Source: Pseudoips prasinana (Eukaryota; Arthropoda; Insecta; Lepidoptera; Nolidae). Taken from it: DNA of 64,000 bases. The notes below the pieces were generated by a model. That model did not search any database and was not told the DNA's origin. It saw only the letters and a list, made by a program, of their open reading frames with translations. Made by a program: the position numbers and the translations under genes. The stretch is taken from NCBI GenBank assembly GCA_951640165.1, contig OX621247.1, forward strand, positions 34,756,001 to 34,820,000, written 5' to 3'. Positions within the stretch are counted from its first letter, which is position 1. Each line of letters opens with the position of its first letter. Of the stretch, positions 52,534 to 62,328 are shown one piece after another.

Positions 52534-53466
52534 AGAGGTAGGGTGGACGGTATTGCAGGTTCTAGAGGTAAGGCGACTTGGGGCCTACAGCAGGTTGCTC
52601 GTAATGGGAACTAGAAATAAATTCAAAACGTTTGGCTCTTCTAGTAGCTTGTGTAGTCGCCATATCAGAGAACATGTTCTCAAAAGATTTTCTACATCCA
52701 AAGAAGATCGAAAACCAGTTATTTGACCGTTTTACTATTCTATAAACATAATAATATAGACGGCTGGTCCGCGTGGTTGGTAGATACTTGCCACTCACGC
52801 TGGAAGTCGTGGGTTCGATTCCGCTAGCTTAGGTTAGGATCAGATGGCCGTGTGTGAAAAATGTCCAAGGATATTATATGTTCAAACCAAGCCAATATAA
52901 TATCTTCAAAACAATATCAGTTCATACATCCACACACCCATTTGTCTTCTAGCACAATATTTTCTACTTCCTTAAGTCTTCCCTTATACGTATATACGAA
53001 AGAATAACTCACTTCGTTTGCCAAAACAGAGCGATCGTCCTCAAAACTGGGTCAAGCTTCTAACTACTTCTACAAAGATCCATGGCACAAAACAATAATA
53101 CTACAGAGAGAAAGTCGTTGGACCTTGAAGATTGCACTACAACTTTCCATCTGTTTCTTTTGAAGGAAAAGCGCAGAAACTTTAAAATTTCTAGTCCTGT
53201 TTGTCTTTAAATACTATCTCACGGAAAATGAGTAAAGTGACAATGTACAAAACCTGAATGCTGCACCATGTATTCTGAATTGTTAAAAATTTCACGAGTT
53301 TTGATTGCGTTGAATACGTGCGTTAAAAAACGGGTTTACTAGTTGTTAGATGCAACAATGGGCGGATAGCCTCTCTCGCTCCGATTTTCAGGCCTGTTGC
53401 CGTCGTAGGTCGTCACAATAGGTACAATGTTAGGGCGTAGCAATATAGCTTTACAATGATAACATA
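52534..53466. mobile_element. SINE-B with internal deletion, then unassigned DNA
   Basis: At 52,764-52,875 a plus-strand SINE-B head ('gcgtggttggtagatact', B box GGGTTCGATTCC at 52,811-52,822) is joined straight to the 3' end 'ggatcagatggccgtgtgtg', lacking about 130 bp of body. From 52,880 to 53,466 nothing is recognised. Confidence 0.6.
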
Positions 53467-53870
53467 CTAGCTAAGCCCCGCGGTTTCGCCCGCGTTAAAA
53501 TTTAATAATTATAATCTATGTGTTATTCGGATATATAATAATAATAATATCTCGGGACAATGTCACACAGATCATCCTAGCCCCAAACTAAGCAAAGCTT
53601 ATACTATGGGTAACAGGCGACGATATACATACTTATATAGATAGATAAATACTTATATACATAGAAAACAACCATGACTCAGAAACAAATATTCCTGCTC
53701 ATCACACAAATATTTGCACTTACCGGGATTCGAACCCAGGACCACCAGCTTCGTAGGCAGGAACACTACCAACTAGGCTACGGTGACATAAGCTATATTT
53801 CTACAAAGTTTCATCAAAATTCGTTTAGTAGTTTTGGCGTAAAAGAGTAATAAAGGAAGAGCTCGCAGAT
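53467..53870 (-). mobile_element. Helitron, interrupted by SINE-A
   Basis: 3' end CTAG at 53,467-53,470 with CCCGCGGTTTCGCCCGCG hairpin; the body resumes after the SINE with 'ctatatttctacaaagtttc' (53,793). 5' end not found. Confidence 0.72.
53527..53788 (-). mobile_element. SINE-A inserted in the Helitron
   Basis: TAATAATAAT tail, 'gggacaatgtcacacagatc', body, B box as GGGATTCGAACCC (53,729-53,741), head ending CTACGGTGAC at 53,788. ATAA occurs on both sides as a probable short target duplication. Confidence 0.82.
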
Positions 53871-53929
53871 GGTAGATTTTTCCTACTTACTTGACACTTA
53901 TCATCATATTTTGGACTATTCACACAATA

Positions 53930-54045
53930 TCTTATAAATTGTTGCCTATGTGTTATTTTGATATATAAGCTAGAAAGAGTAACAAACATTCATACTTACA
54001 AACTTTCGTGTTTATAGTATATATATAATATTAGTAGCATTAACA
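53930..54045 (-). mobile_element. Helitron fragment
   Basis: 'tataaattgttgcctatgtg' then 'gagtaacaaacattcatact' and 'taatattagta': diverged Lep1-type text without a clear CTAG. The following 400 bp hold nothing recognisable. Confidence 0.55.
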
Positions 54046-54449
54046 TTAGATTATTATATGATGATTATGATGATGATGAATCGGTACTTTGTTAAATCGT
54101 ATTAAGCTATACAGTGAGTAACACATTTTCCTTATTGGAGTGAAATGAAATTGAAGGGGCGTTCGTATCTTTCTCTCTGCGTATATTATTGTTGGGGGCA
54201 CCACAGGGGTGCATACTTACATTTATTACTCTTATTTGTTTACGATAGTCAAAGGTATAGAGTAGTAGGTTTATGGGGTTGATGGTATATTTATTCATGA
54301 AAGGATAGTTTAACTAGATACTTACAATGAAAATTAATGGTGCGTTTACGGAATAATGTTCTATTGAATGCAGACAGTAGAATTACCTTATATTTGCTAC
54401 CTTTAGTAGCAAAGGTTGTTAAGGGAAAAAGTCACAAAAGGTGTGTCAA

Positions 54450-54636
54450 TCACACTAATATTATAATGGCGAAAGTTTGTGAGTGTGTCACTGTGTGAGT
54501 GGGTATGTTTGTTACTTCTTCACGTCTAAACGGCTGGAATGATTTTAATAAAATTTGGTATGGAGTTAGCTGACACCCTGGATTAACACATAGGCTATAA
54601 TTTATAAACGCGGCTAAAACCGTGGAGCACAGCTAG
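54450..54636 (+). mobile_element. Lep1-type Helitron, full length (187 bp)
   Basis: TCACACTAATATTATAATGG after A, CACAGCTAG before T. The 3' hairpin is slightly eroded. Sister of 5,033-5,225. Confidence 0.88.
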
Positions 54637-54787
54637 TAATGCATAAAAACTGGTCAGGTATGAATCTGACTTACACAAAGAGAGTTCCATATAATCGCGA
54701 GACTATAATTTAACTTATACTTTATTTTATTATCTGTTGTTATAACGGTAATAGAAATAAACAGTCGTGTTAATTTTTAATATAATA

Positions 54788-55036
54788 ATAATATCCTTGG
54801 ACATTATTCACACACGGACATCTGATCCCAAACTAAGCAGAGCTTGTACTATGGAAACCAGATAACTGATATACTACATAAATTGTATTCTTTTTAAATA
54901 CATACTTATATAGATAATTACACCCAGATTAAGGACAAACAGACATGTTCATGTAGACACATATCTGTCCTGCGTGGGAATCGAACCCGCGACCTGCGGT
55001 GTGAAAGGCAATATCTACCAACCACCCCAAGCGGCC
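54788..55036 (-). mobile_element. SINE-B
   Basis: ATA-repeat tail, CCTTGGACATTATTCACAC, B box as GGGAATCGAACCC (about 54,976-54,988), head to GGCCAGTC. Abuts a SINE-C. Confidence 0.85.
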
Positions 55037-55228
55037 AGTCACTCCTTCACTAGGGAAATTAATCCCTGTGGATCGGGGTACTTTACATACATATAACTGA
55101 CTGATACAAAGTACATCCAGACCCAGAACAACTATTCATGGGTCACACAAATAGTTGTCCTGTGCGGAATCAAACCCAAAACATGCAGTGCTGAGGCGAC
55201 TGTCGCAACCGCTGCGCCGCCCGTATAT
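55037..55228 (-). mobile_element. SINE-C
   Basis: 'actagggaaattaatccctg' and 'ggggtactttacatacatat' (body), head 'gctgcgccgccc' at about 55,212-55,223. The B box is eroded (CGGAATCAAACCC as read on plus). Confidence 0.78.
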
Positions 55229-55487
55229 TACGGTTCCTGAGATACTTCCTACTAGATGAACGGAGAATACAGGCTTAGTAGTAGTGTTCCGTTGGTACTT
55301 TTGGGAAAAGAACTGTAAAAACAATTTTAATTATTAATTAATTTATAGCTTTCATGTGTTTTTTTAACAAAAGTCTTTCATTAAGTATACTGAACTAAAC
55401 ATGAACCCCCATCATTGCTTCAGCTGAACAAAATAATGTTGATTAGCAGTATACAAATATTAGCTAGTATTAGAAAATTATGATAGT

Positions 55488-55556
55488 AATTGTAGAGATC
55501 TTTGGGGGGACCTTTGTCCAGCAGAGAGCGTCTTTCGGTTGATATGATGATGAAAA
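55488..55556 (+). mobile_element. RTE 3' tail, plus orientation
   Basis: 'cctttgtccagcagagagcg' TCTTTCGGTTGATATGATGATG. Lies head to head with the next, minus-strand RTE tail. Confidence 0.8.
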
Positions 55557-55577
55557 AATGGTAAGTTACACCTTGTA

Positions 55578-55790
55578 TCATCATAGTCATATCAGCCGAA
55601 AGACGTCCACTGCTGGACAAAGGTCGCCCCCAAGATCTCCACAATTGCCGGTCTTGCGCTATCCGCATCCAGCGGTTTCCAGCGACCCGCACAAGATCAT
55701 CGGTCCATCTTATAGGGGGCCTGCCCACGCTGCGTCTTCCGTTTCGTGGTCGTCACTTGAAAACCTGTCTGCCCCAACGCATAACACACC
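55578..55790 (-). mobile_element. 5'-truncated RTE copy with 12-bp target duplication
   Basis: Matches the last 190 bp of the intact RTE with few changes (GTCCACTGCTGGACAAAGG, then 'ggggcctgcccacgctgcgt'). Flanks TTACACCTTGTA (55,566-55,577) and TTACACTTTGTA (55,791-55,802) form a duplication with one mismatch, so this is a genuine retrotransposed copy. About 10 extra bp lie at its 5' junction. Confidence 0.82.
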
Positions 55791-55996
55791 TTACACTTTG
55801 TATATATTTCGGTAAATATACAGTGTCGCTAGATTACCACTAATACTTTTTTATTGAAGTCAAAATACCTCGATAATCTTTTATATTACGATAAGTCTTA
55901 GAGGGATTTTGTTTATCATTTGAGGATTAGTAGCAGATACAATTTATTAGATATTTTGTATATATATGACCGTTAAATTAAACTACTATATCAACC

Positions 55997-56068
55997 GGCT
56001 CGTTGGTCTAGGGGTATGATTTTCGCTTAGGGTGCGAGAGGTCCCGGGTTCAAATCCCGGACGAGCCC
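55997..56068 (+). tRNA. tRNA-Pro (anticodon AGG)
   Basis: 72 nt folding as a full cloverleaf: acceptor GGCTCGT with ACGAGCC and discriminator C; D arm GGTCTAGGGGTATGAT; anticodon stem TTCGC/GCGAG (one T-G pair) with loop TTAGGGT, anticodon AGG; T arm CCGGG TTCAAAT CCCGG. A and B boxes are intact and a T6 stop follows six bases on. No intron. Carries proline to the ribosome for CCU codons (AGG read as IGG). It has no body or repeat tail, so it is a real gene rather than a SINE head. Confidence 0.96.
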
Positions 56069-56073
56069 AATAC

Positions 56074-56079
56074 TTTTTT
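56074..56079 (+). terminator. RNA polymerase III terminator (T6)
   Basis: TTTTTT just after the tRNA-Pro gene, the usual pol III stop. Confidence 0.85.
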
Positions 56080-56214
56080 AAACTTTAGCACCATTTTTTT
56101 ACTTAAAACTAGGAAATTGTACATTCAGTACGTCACTAAATTATTGGCTAGAGCATCTGCCTTAGCTTAGTAGCTAGTATTAGATAGAAAAATAAATTAA
56201 TAATATCACAGTGT

Positions 56215-56770
56215 TAAATTTATAATACTCTCAAAAATGGGAAATCATAAATTTATTCGCCCGGCGGGTCTCGAAACCGCACCTTCTACCAATGCGGGGT
56301 AGGCGCTCTGGCTTAAGCTACGAAGGCTACACACTTGAAGACCAAATTAAGAATTCCTTTGCTAACACGCTTTCGGAGGGAGTAGGTAATCCATTGACTT
56401 TGTTTTCTAGAAACATGGCCGACTGCTCTGTTCACAGTTGCATCTGATCATATCATATTGAGAACACCTTGCAAATTATAAAATATTAGTTTTATAGCAT
56501 ACTTTGCAATGCAAAGCATAATTAATATTGTCACGAAAATGAGAAATCATAAATTTAAACGTCCAGCGGGGTTGAAACCAACACCTTCTTTCTACTAATC
56601 CAGGGTAGGCGCTCTGCGTTAAGCTACGAACGACACACACAAACAGATCAAATTTAGGATTCCCTATGCTTTGGGATAATGTTGGTGTTATCCATCCGCT
56701 CTGCTTTTTAGAAATATGGCCGACTGATATGTTCCCAGTTGCGTACATTTTTAAGATTAGATTAAACTTT
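56215..56770 (-). repeat. Tandem pair of a tRNA-like repeat, period 302 bp
   Basis: 'gaaatcataaattta' starts at 56,241 and 56,543; both units contain, on the minus strand, 'gtagcttaagccagagcg'-like (A-box-like) and GGTTTCGAGACCC- or GGTTTCAACCCC-like (B-box-like) text, then 'aaacatggccgactg'. The cloverleaf is not complete. Probably a SINE-type unit duplicated in tandem next to the tRNA gene. Confidence 0.65.
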
Positions 56771-57082
56771 GCATTGCACATAATGCTATAAACCTAACGT
56801 CATAATACTCTGTTTAAAGAATTGTGTACAGAATGGTTTGAAATTAATTTGTCTCGTAATATTATTTCTTTATTGCTTTCTCTGGTAACATGTCATGACA
56901 ATTGGAATGAAATATTACATCGTAATTGAATCGGAATCCCACATTCAGCTGATTGTCCTCACGATTAATATATTAATATAATTTCTTTCGTTGAAGAAGA
57001 ACCTAGGTCTTAATATTGAAACCGTTATAATTATATATTTCGTCCTTGGTTGCAGTTTTGCTATCGGGAAGCGTCCATATTT

Positions 57083-57430
57083 TATGAGTCGAATGACGTC
57101 CACGGCTGGACAAAGGCTTCACCAAAAGATTTCCACAATGTATTTGGGTCCATCATTTGGAGGGATATGACATAATCGCCACGCTTGGCATACGGATTAA
57201 CGATCGCAGTATGATGGCCAGAGTACACAGAGAGACGCTGCTGCCCGTTCTGTGGGAGATATTCCCACGGATCGACTTCTACGCCCCCTGCGGGATTAAA
57301 AAGGGTGATGATAAATATCAGCCCCTCAGCAACATCATATTCATCATCATCATATCAACCGAAAGACGTCTACTGCTGGACAAAGACCTCTCCATAAGAT
57401 CTCCACAATTGCCGGTCTGGCGCAAGATAA
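57083..57430 (-). mobile_element. RTE SIDE followed by a second RTE tail
   Basis: 57,083-57,320 is a SIDE (3' end 'gacgtccacggctggacaaa', head 'cgacttctacgccccctgcg'), lacking the first 5' bases. At 57,345-57,424 a second minus-strand RTE tail begins (CATCATCATATCAACCG... 'ccacaattgccggtctggcg'). Confidence 0.75.
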
Positions 57431-57432
57431 TA

Positions 57433-57700
57433 AAAGATAAGAAAATAAAATAAAAAAGGTTTTTATTCACGTAGACTTTAAAAAAGCGCTTGTAAATATT
57501 CAGAACATGTTCGTAATAATACAGTTATTATTTCTAGTTACTTATTACAGATATTTAGGTACACGGAATGTTAAAACATTTATACAATTTATTTTATAAT
57601 AGTAGTGATATTTAGCTAGCTTGTATTAAGTTCCAAGATTATCGATCCATCTCATAGGTGGGCTGCTCACGCTGTTTCTTGCGGTTTGTGGAATCATGAT
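57433..57700 (-). mobile_element. Retroelement 3' UTR fragment and RTE relic
   Basis: 57,433-57,635: 'ggtttttattcacgtagact' family, as at 36,370. It seems to sit inside an RTE copy, because RTE coding text resumes at about 57,638 ('agattatcgatccatctcat', equivalent to the RTE block near 19,722). Confidence 0.55.
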
Positions 57701-58034
57701 ATAAGGGGTGTAGTTATTGTAGACGACTGAATATAAAATATTGTAGTTATTTTATTATTTTTCTGAATATTTTCTGCATCATTATTAATCTCTCTATATT
57801 GAATAACGATCAGAGAGGTCATTACGCTTTTGCAGTAGCCAAGAGATACCGATATCTGCGCAATGATATCTCTTTAATTATAAGTTTGTATGACATATCG
57901 CCGATACGACGTACTAATTTGTAATTGAACATAAATTATAGCGTGAATATCGCTATCACTAGTCGCCCGAGATACGCAATCAGGGCGGATCAATTCATAA
58001 CTTAAATGGATTTAACTGTTACGCTAATAAAGTC
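57701..58034. other. No gene recognised
   Basis: AT-rich; 'aagagataccgatatctgcg' near 57,840 is self-complementary in part, otherwise nothing. Confidence 0.4.
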
Positions 58035-58558
58035 TTCTTAGATACATTTTAGCCATGTCGGCTAGTCTCAATAGAGAGAGACTAGGCACCTTCGTGAGAC
58101 ATATTATAGTGCGCACAAGTGCTTGAAACAGTAGTCCATTTTATATTTCTCTTGATATTTCATCATCTCATGATAATAATAATATCCTGGGACATTATTC
58201 ACACTCGGCCTCACTCGGATCTCAAACTAAGCAGAGCTTGTTCTATGGAAACCAGATAACTGATAGGTATACCACTTTTTTTTGTAAATACATACTTATA
58301 TAGATAATGACATCCAGACTCAGGACAAACAGAACTTGTTCATGCACACAAATATCTCTCCTGGGTGGGAATCGAACCCATGACCTCCGGCGTGAAAAGC
58401 AAGAATTTGCCAAACGCAGGCCCGTCATGATCCGATGAAAGAAACGCTAACCGATACGACCGAAAAGAGTTCAGGTACGGTACTAATGGTTTTATTTACT
58501 CTCCAAGGCACGGGGGTGTAACACCGTTAACTTCCAGGCTCCGACCTGATATTAGACG
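58035..58558 (-). mobile_element. SINE-D, interrupted by SINE-B
   Basis: Left part 58,050-58,174 ('atgtcggctagtctcaatag', 'gagacatattatagtgcg'), right part 58,425-58,558 ('gatccgatgaaag' to 'ttccaggctccgacctgata'). The tRNA-like head is missing. Confidence 0.78.
58175..58424 (-). mobile_element. SINE-B inserted in SINE-D (TCATGAT duplication)
   Basis: TCATGAT at 58,168-58,174 and 58,425-58,431. AATAATAAT tail, CCTGGGACATTATTCAC, B box as GGGAATCGAACCC (about 58,367-58,379), head to GGCCCG. Confidence 0.88.
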
Positions 58559-58561
58559 GGC

Positions 58562-58618
58562 ATGTTGGCGTGGTTGGCAAATGCTTGCTTTTCACGCCAG
58601 AGGTCGTGGGTTCTAGGC
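58562..58618 (+). mobile_element. SINE-B head fragment
   Basis: 'gcgtggttggcaaatgcttg' and 'gccagaggtcgtgggttcta': A-box region and half a B box only; truncated. Confidence 0.65.
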
Positions 58619-59649
58619 ACGGAGGCACTAAAAAATAACGGTTTGAAAAGCATAATTGAGTGCCTCAATTATGCTTAAATATTGATGTAAGGTACGATAA
58701 ATGACACTTGTCCCTGAGGAATAGAGAACCAGTTCCAGTTTACATAGATTAAGTAAATAATGAAATAATGAAATTTATTCAGCACTTGGGTATTTACATA
58801 CACTTGTACTTGTCAAGCTCACAGTGTATTACATAAACACAGTTTAAAAACAGTAATTAAAGCAACAAAATATTTTGAATTAGTCCGGTCTGTTTTGTCA
58901 CATATATTTTTAATATCCTTAAATAAATAATAAATAGCAAGTAACTAAGCTATTATTGTTACATTTAGCAATTGTATATTAAAATTAAAGAATTGAAAAC
59001 GACGAGCAGTTGGCTAGCGCAAAAGGCTCTCAACCAGTAGCTTAATTTAAGCGACTTATACCTGAGCACCCTTATGGGGTTCGGGCCACAGCTCAGGCGG
59101 CCACTGAAGTAAAAAGATGGAATTCAAAATGGGGGTCAGATCACTTGCACGGGATTAACGACCACGTGTTAAGGGGGCAACGCGATCCTCGCCGCTGAGG
59201 ATCATACCCTAGCTAGCCTGTGGCTTTCTCTAGCTACCTATGTACCTGTTTTCGATTTTATTATATCTTTATTTAACAGAAAATAAATATAACATTAAGC
59301 CTCAATGAAGCGCAAGTTGGCATGACGAAGCGAGTTGCGGCGTCAGTGTTACCCGGAACCGTATAAGTGCAAGAAATAAAATTAAACGGTAACATTTTTT
59401 TAAGAGCAGCCGCGCTTATGTAAGTAACTGGGAAAGGTGAATTTTATGGAAATATTGTTGAAGTTTAACTTATTTACGCACGTTTTACATGGGGAGTAAG
59501 CTGATGAATGCATTGAGAAGTTAAGAAGAATATATAAGTTGGAGAAGATAAAAAGAGAAAGAGTTACGTTTCGTAAATTCTGTAAGGACAAGAGAGAGAG
59601 TTGTGAGTACACATATTCTTTCTATCTTTCTCTCAAAGCCAGTTATAAT
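58619..59649. other. No gene; one LINE-like 3' end
   Basis: AATAAATTTCATTATTTC on the minus strand (about 58,767-58,784) looks like a LINE 3' end. 58,980-59,330 contains less AT-rich text ('ggttcgggccacagctcagg') that I cannot assign. The short frames at 59,400-59,772 are not recognisable. Confidence 0.4.
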
Positions 59650-59789
59650 TTAATAATAATATCCTGGGACATTATTTACAAACGGCCATATGATTCCAAA
59701 TACGATTGCCATGATACGAATGTATATAGAAATGTACATGTATGTTTATCAGTTGTCTGGTTGATATATTAAAAGATCTCTGGTTGTCA
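59650..59789 (-). mobile_element. SINE-B 3' fragment
   Basis: ATA-repeat tail and CCTGGGACATTATTTAC at 59,658-59,685, then diverged body text; no head. Confidence 0.6.
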
Positions 59790-60490
59790 TATTACAGATA
59801 AATAAAATAAAATAAAAAAGGTTTTTATTCACGTAGACTTTAAAAAAGTGCTTGTAAATAGTCAAGAATAGAGATGTAAAATGTCTGAATATGACTAGTC
59901 ACAATTGTCATAAACCTTAAATGACCGGTCATTAACTGTCAAATACAGTCAATTTGACTCAAATATTATTGTATATTCTCAACTACCACCCAATTATTTA
60001 TTTATTTAGGTACCCTATTTATATGCAAGTTTAAATGAAGCAATGTTTTATTTTGTATTATATCATGAGAGGATAAGACGACATCAAAGTCGATGCGCGA
60101 GGCGATACAATTTTGTCTTAAATGCACGCATAATTAGAAATGTAAAATGATTAACACTATATTATAATACTATAAGTCATAAAAAACGCTTTTTTGTTTC
60201 AATTTAGAAGTTGCAGACTTTTATCAACGACAAAAACTTAAAAGTTACTAATACAGCACTGAAATCAAATTGACTGAAAATGACCATTTTGGCAGTTAAT
60301 GACCATTTTTGACCAATTTATAATTATTTCTAAGTACATAGATATTTAGGTACACGGATTGTATGAAAATAAAATACAATATGATTTATTTAATAATAGT
60401 TATGATATAAAGCTAGCGTATATTAAGTTATTGTCAAGGAGATCATGTGTAGGTTTAATTGCTATATTTTTACTACATATTGAATGGTTC
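59790..60490 (-). mobile_element. Retroelement 3' UTR copy, interrupted by about 440 bp
   Basis: 'ggtttttattcacgtagact' (59,819) to about 59,872, then the same family resumes near 60,318 ('ttatttctaagtacatagat', 'gctagcgtatattaagttat'). The insert has subterminal inverted repeats: GGTCATTAACTG (59,927-59,938) with CAGTTAATGACC (60,294-60,305), and AGTCAATTTGA (59,947-59,957) with its complement (60,266-60,276). Confidence 0.65.
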
Positions 60491-60516
60491 TGTCTACATT
60501 AAGGTTTTGACTCTGC

Positions 60517-60610
60517 CTAGTTTGAGATCAGATGGCAGTGTGTCAATTATCCCAAGATATTCGATTTGAAGATTGAGAATTTGAGACTATAAATGCGAAA
60601 GTTTGTGAGT
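60517..60610 (+). mobile_element. SINE-B 3' fragment and Helitron 5' trace
   Basis: 'gcctagtttgagatcagat' (60,517) is a SINE-B end. 'taaatgcgaaagtttgtgag' (60,590) is a truncated Lep1-type Helitron start. Confidence 0.5.
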
Positions 60611-60932
60611 ATATTGATTATAGTGATTTTTTACTCCTAAATGTGGTTAAAAGTGCAGTTTACGTTATAATACTAACACCATAACGTAGATATAACTAGT
60701 GACAACGAACCTACAAAATATCAAATCAGTGTATCAAGAAATCGCAGTACACTAATTAAAATAGTGATTAAAATGTACTAAAGTGAATACAAATGGATGC
60801 AGTGACTCATCGATGACTTTGTGTTCCGTTAGAAAGGTGAACAACCGGTCTTTTATATTTCAAGGCCAACCGAGGACCATCGCTTATAACACTTTATCAA
60901 CAGGATCAAAATTATGAACGAAATACTTATCA

Positions 60933-61003
60933 GTGCTTAGCCAAGCGCTACTGCTTCGGCTTTAGATCTGTGAGGTCGACGGTTCGAGCCTGCATAACCA
61001 CAA
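60933..61003 (+). other. tRNA-like block at the 5' end of LINE F
   Basis: 'cttagccaagcgctactgc' (A-box-like), then GACGGTTCGAGCC (B box, 60,978-60,990), 28 bp before the ORF1 start. The acceptor arms pair poorly, so it is not a tRNA gene. It could be a SINE/LINE junction or an internal pol III-like promoter. Confidence 0.45.
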
Positions 61004-61030
61004 TTTTTGTACGATTTTTTCAAACTTATA

Positions 61031-62201
61031 ATGGAAGTTTCAAATGAAGTCTCATCGGTTGTCAAGAAGGTACAAAAATATAATTCAAATATTACACACC
61101 GAGCAAAAAAACAAAAATTGACATCTTCGTGTGAACAACTGTGCGTATTCAATTCACCATCCTCGTCTAACACATCGATAGCAGGCAGTGTTCCTGAGAC
61201 TAGTACTAACTACGATACAGAATATATACAAAGGTTAAAAGATCAAATAATAAACCTCGAAAGTAACCTCGAGAGCCAGCAAGTAGATGAATTATTACTC
61301 GAAAATAGCACACTCAAAGCAACGATCTTAGACCAGGAAACGAAGCTTACATATTTACAATCTGTATGTACGGGTACTCCACAAAGTGTTAATTCTGGAC
61401 GAAAGAGAAAGACCAAAAAACTGTTCAGAAAAGCTTTGAGAAAGAAGATAGTGATACTGGAAGCAAATATAATGACCCAAAAATAAAAATATTTCTTCAG
61501 GAACACAATTAAGCTCATTCAAATCTCAACCAGGCCCTCTGAGTACACAAATAACTGTAAAAAATGGGGTCAATAAAACGATCAATGAGGAAATACATCT
61601 ATCCTCGAACGTTTCTAAGGGCAGTGGAAGTAAAATTGCATCAGAAATACAGTTGTGCAAACCGAAACTTCATAATTCAGATATTTCAATATCTAACAGC
61701 TTACCGTTGACAAAACCCAGAATTATAATTATAGGAGACGAACAAGTACGAAGACTTGCACAAACTTTGATTGATAGTAGAAAGGATAAATGGAATGATT
61801 GTTATACGGTCTCAGCTCTGATTAAATCCGACGGCACTTGTTCTCAAATAATGTCTGATAATTGTAATACATTTAACTCTTTAACTGAACAAGACATCGT
61901 AATTCTTTCAGCTGGGACTAATGATGAAAACCCTTCGTATTTATGTAAGGAATTATGTATTACATTAGATAAATTAAAAATATGTCGACAAATTTTTGTC
62001 CTAAGTGTACAACATAGTCGATATCTGAATGAAAATATGTTAAACAAAAGTATATATCTATTGTCGCAGAACTTTCCAAACTGTAAATTTGTAAACATAA
62101 GTGAAATGTCATACTTCAATCGTTTTTACTACATAAAATGTATAAATCCTTTTTTCTTAAAGCAACTTAGTTTTAAAATTAACATAAAAATAGATTACTG
62201 A
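61031..62201 (+). pseudogene. LINE F ORF1: coiled coil plus SGNH-esterase-like domain, frameshifted
   Basis: Part 1 (ATG 61,031 to stop 61,486): basic N-terminus, a leucine-rich coiled coil (QRLKDQIINLESNLESQQ, LLLENSTLKATILDQETKL) and a basic end GRKRKTKKLFRKALRKK. A frameshift in the A-rich stretch at 61,480-61,497 leads to part 2, open to 62,201: PRIIIIGDEQVRRLAQ and DIVILSAGTNDENP, the block I and block III (GxND) positions of SGNH esterases, as in CR1/L2 ORF1 proteins. Block I has GDE where GDS is usual, so the catalytic serine is absent; I believe related moth elements show this too. The upstream ATG at 61,007 is less likely. Confidence 0.75.
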
Positions 62202-62328
62202 AGATATACAGAACAATATACAAATTTACGATATTCACTAAAACTTACTAAGAAATGCCGCCAAAAATCTATACTAGAGTACTTTAAACCAACTTCCATC
62301 AAATCAAAAGATAATAATATTGTAATAA

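Noticed and set aside
53870..54449. Possible coding region with the minus-strand 63-aa frame at 54,107-54,298
   Set aside because: No domain and strong AT bias; left unassigned.
54788..55228. Single composite element
   Set aside because: It is two known SINE families (B and C) side by side; both have complete family order, so no fusion needs to be assumed.
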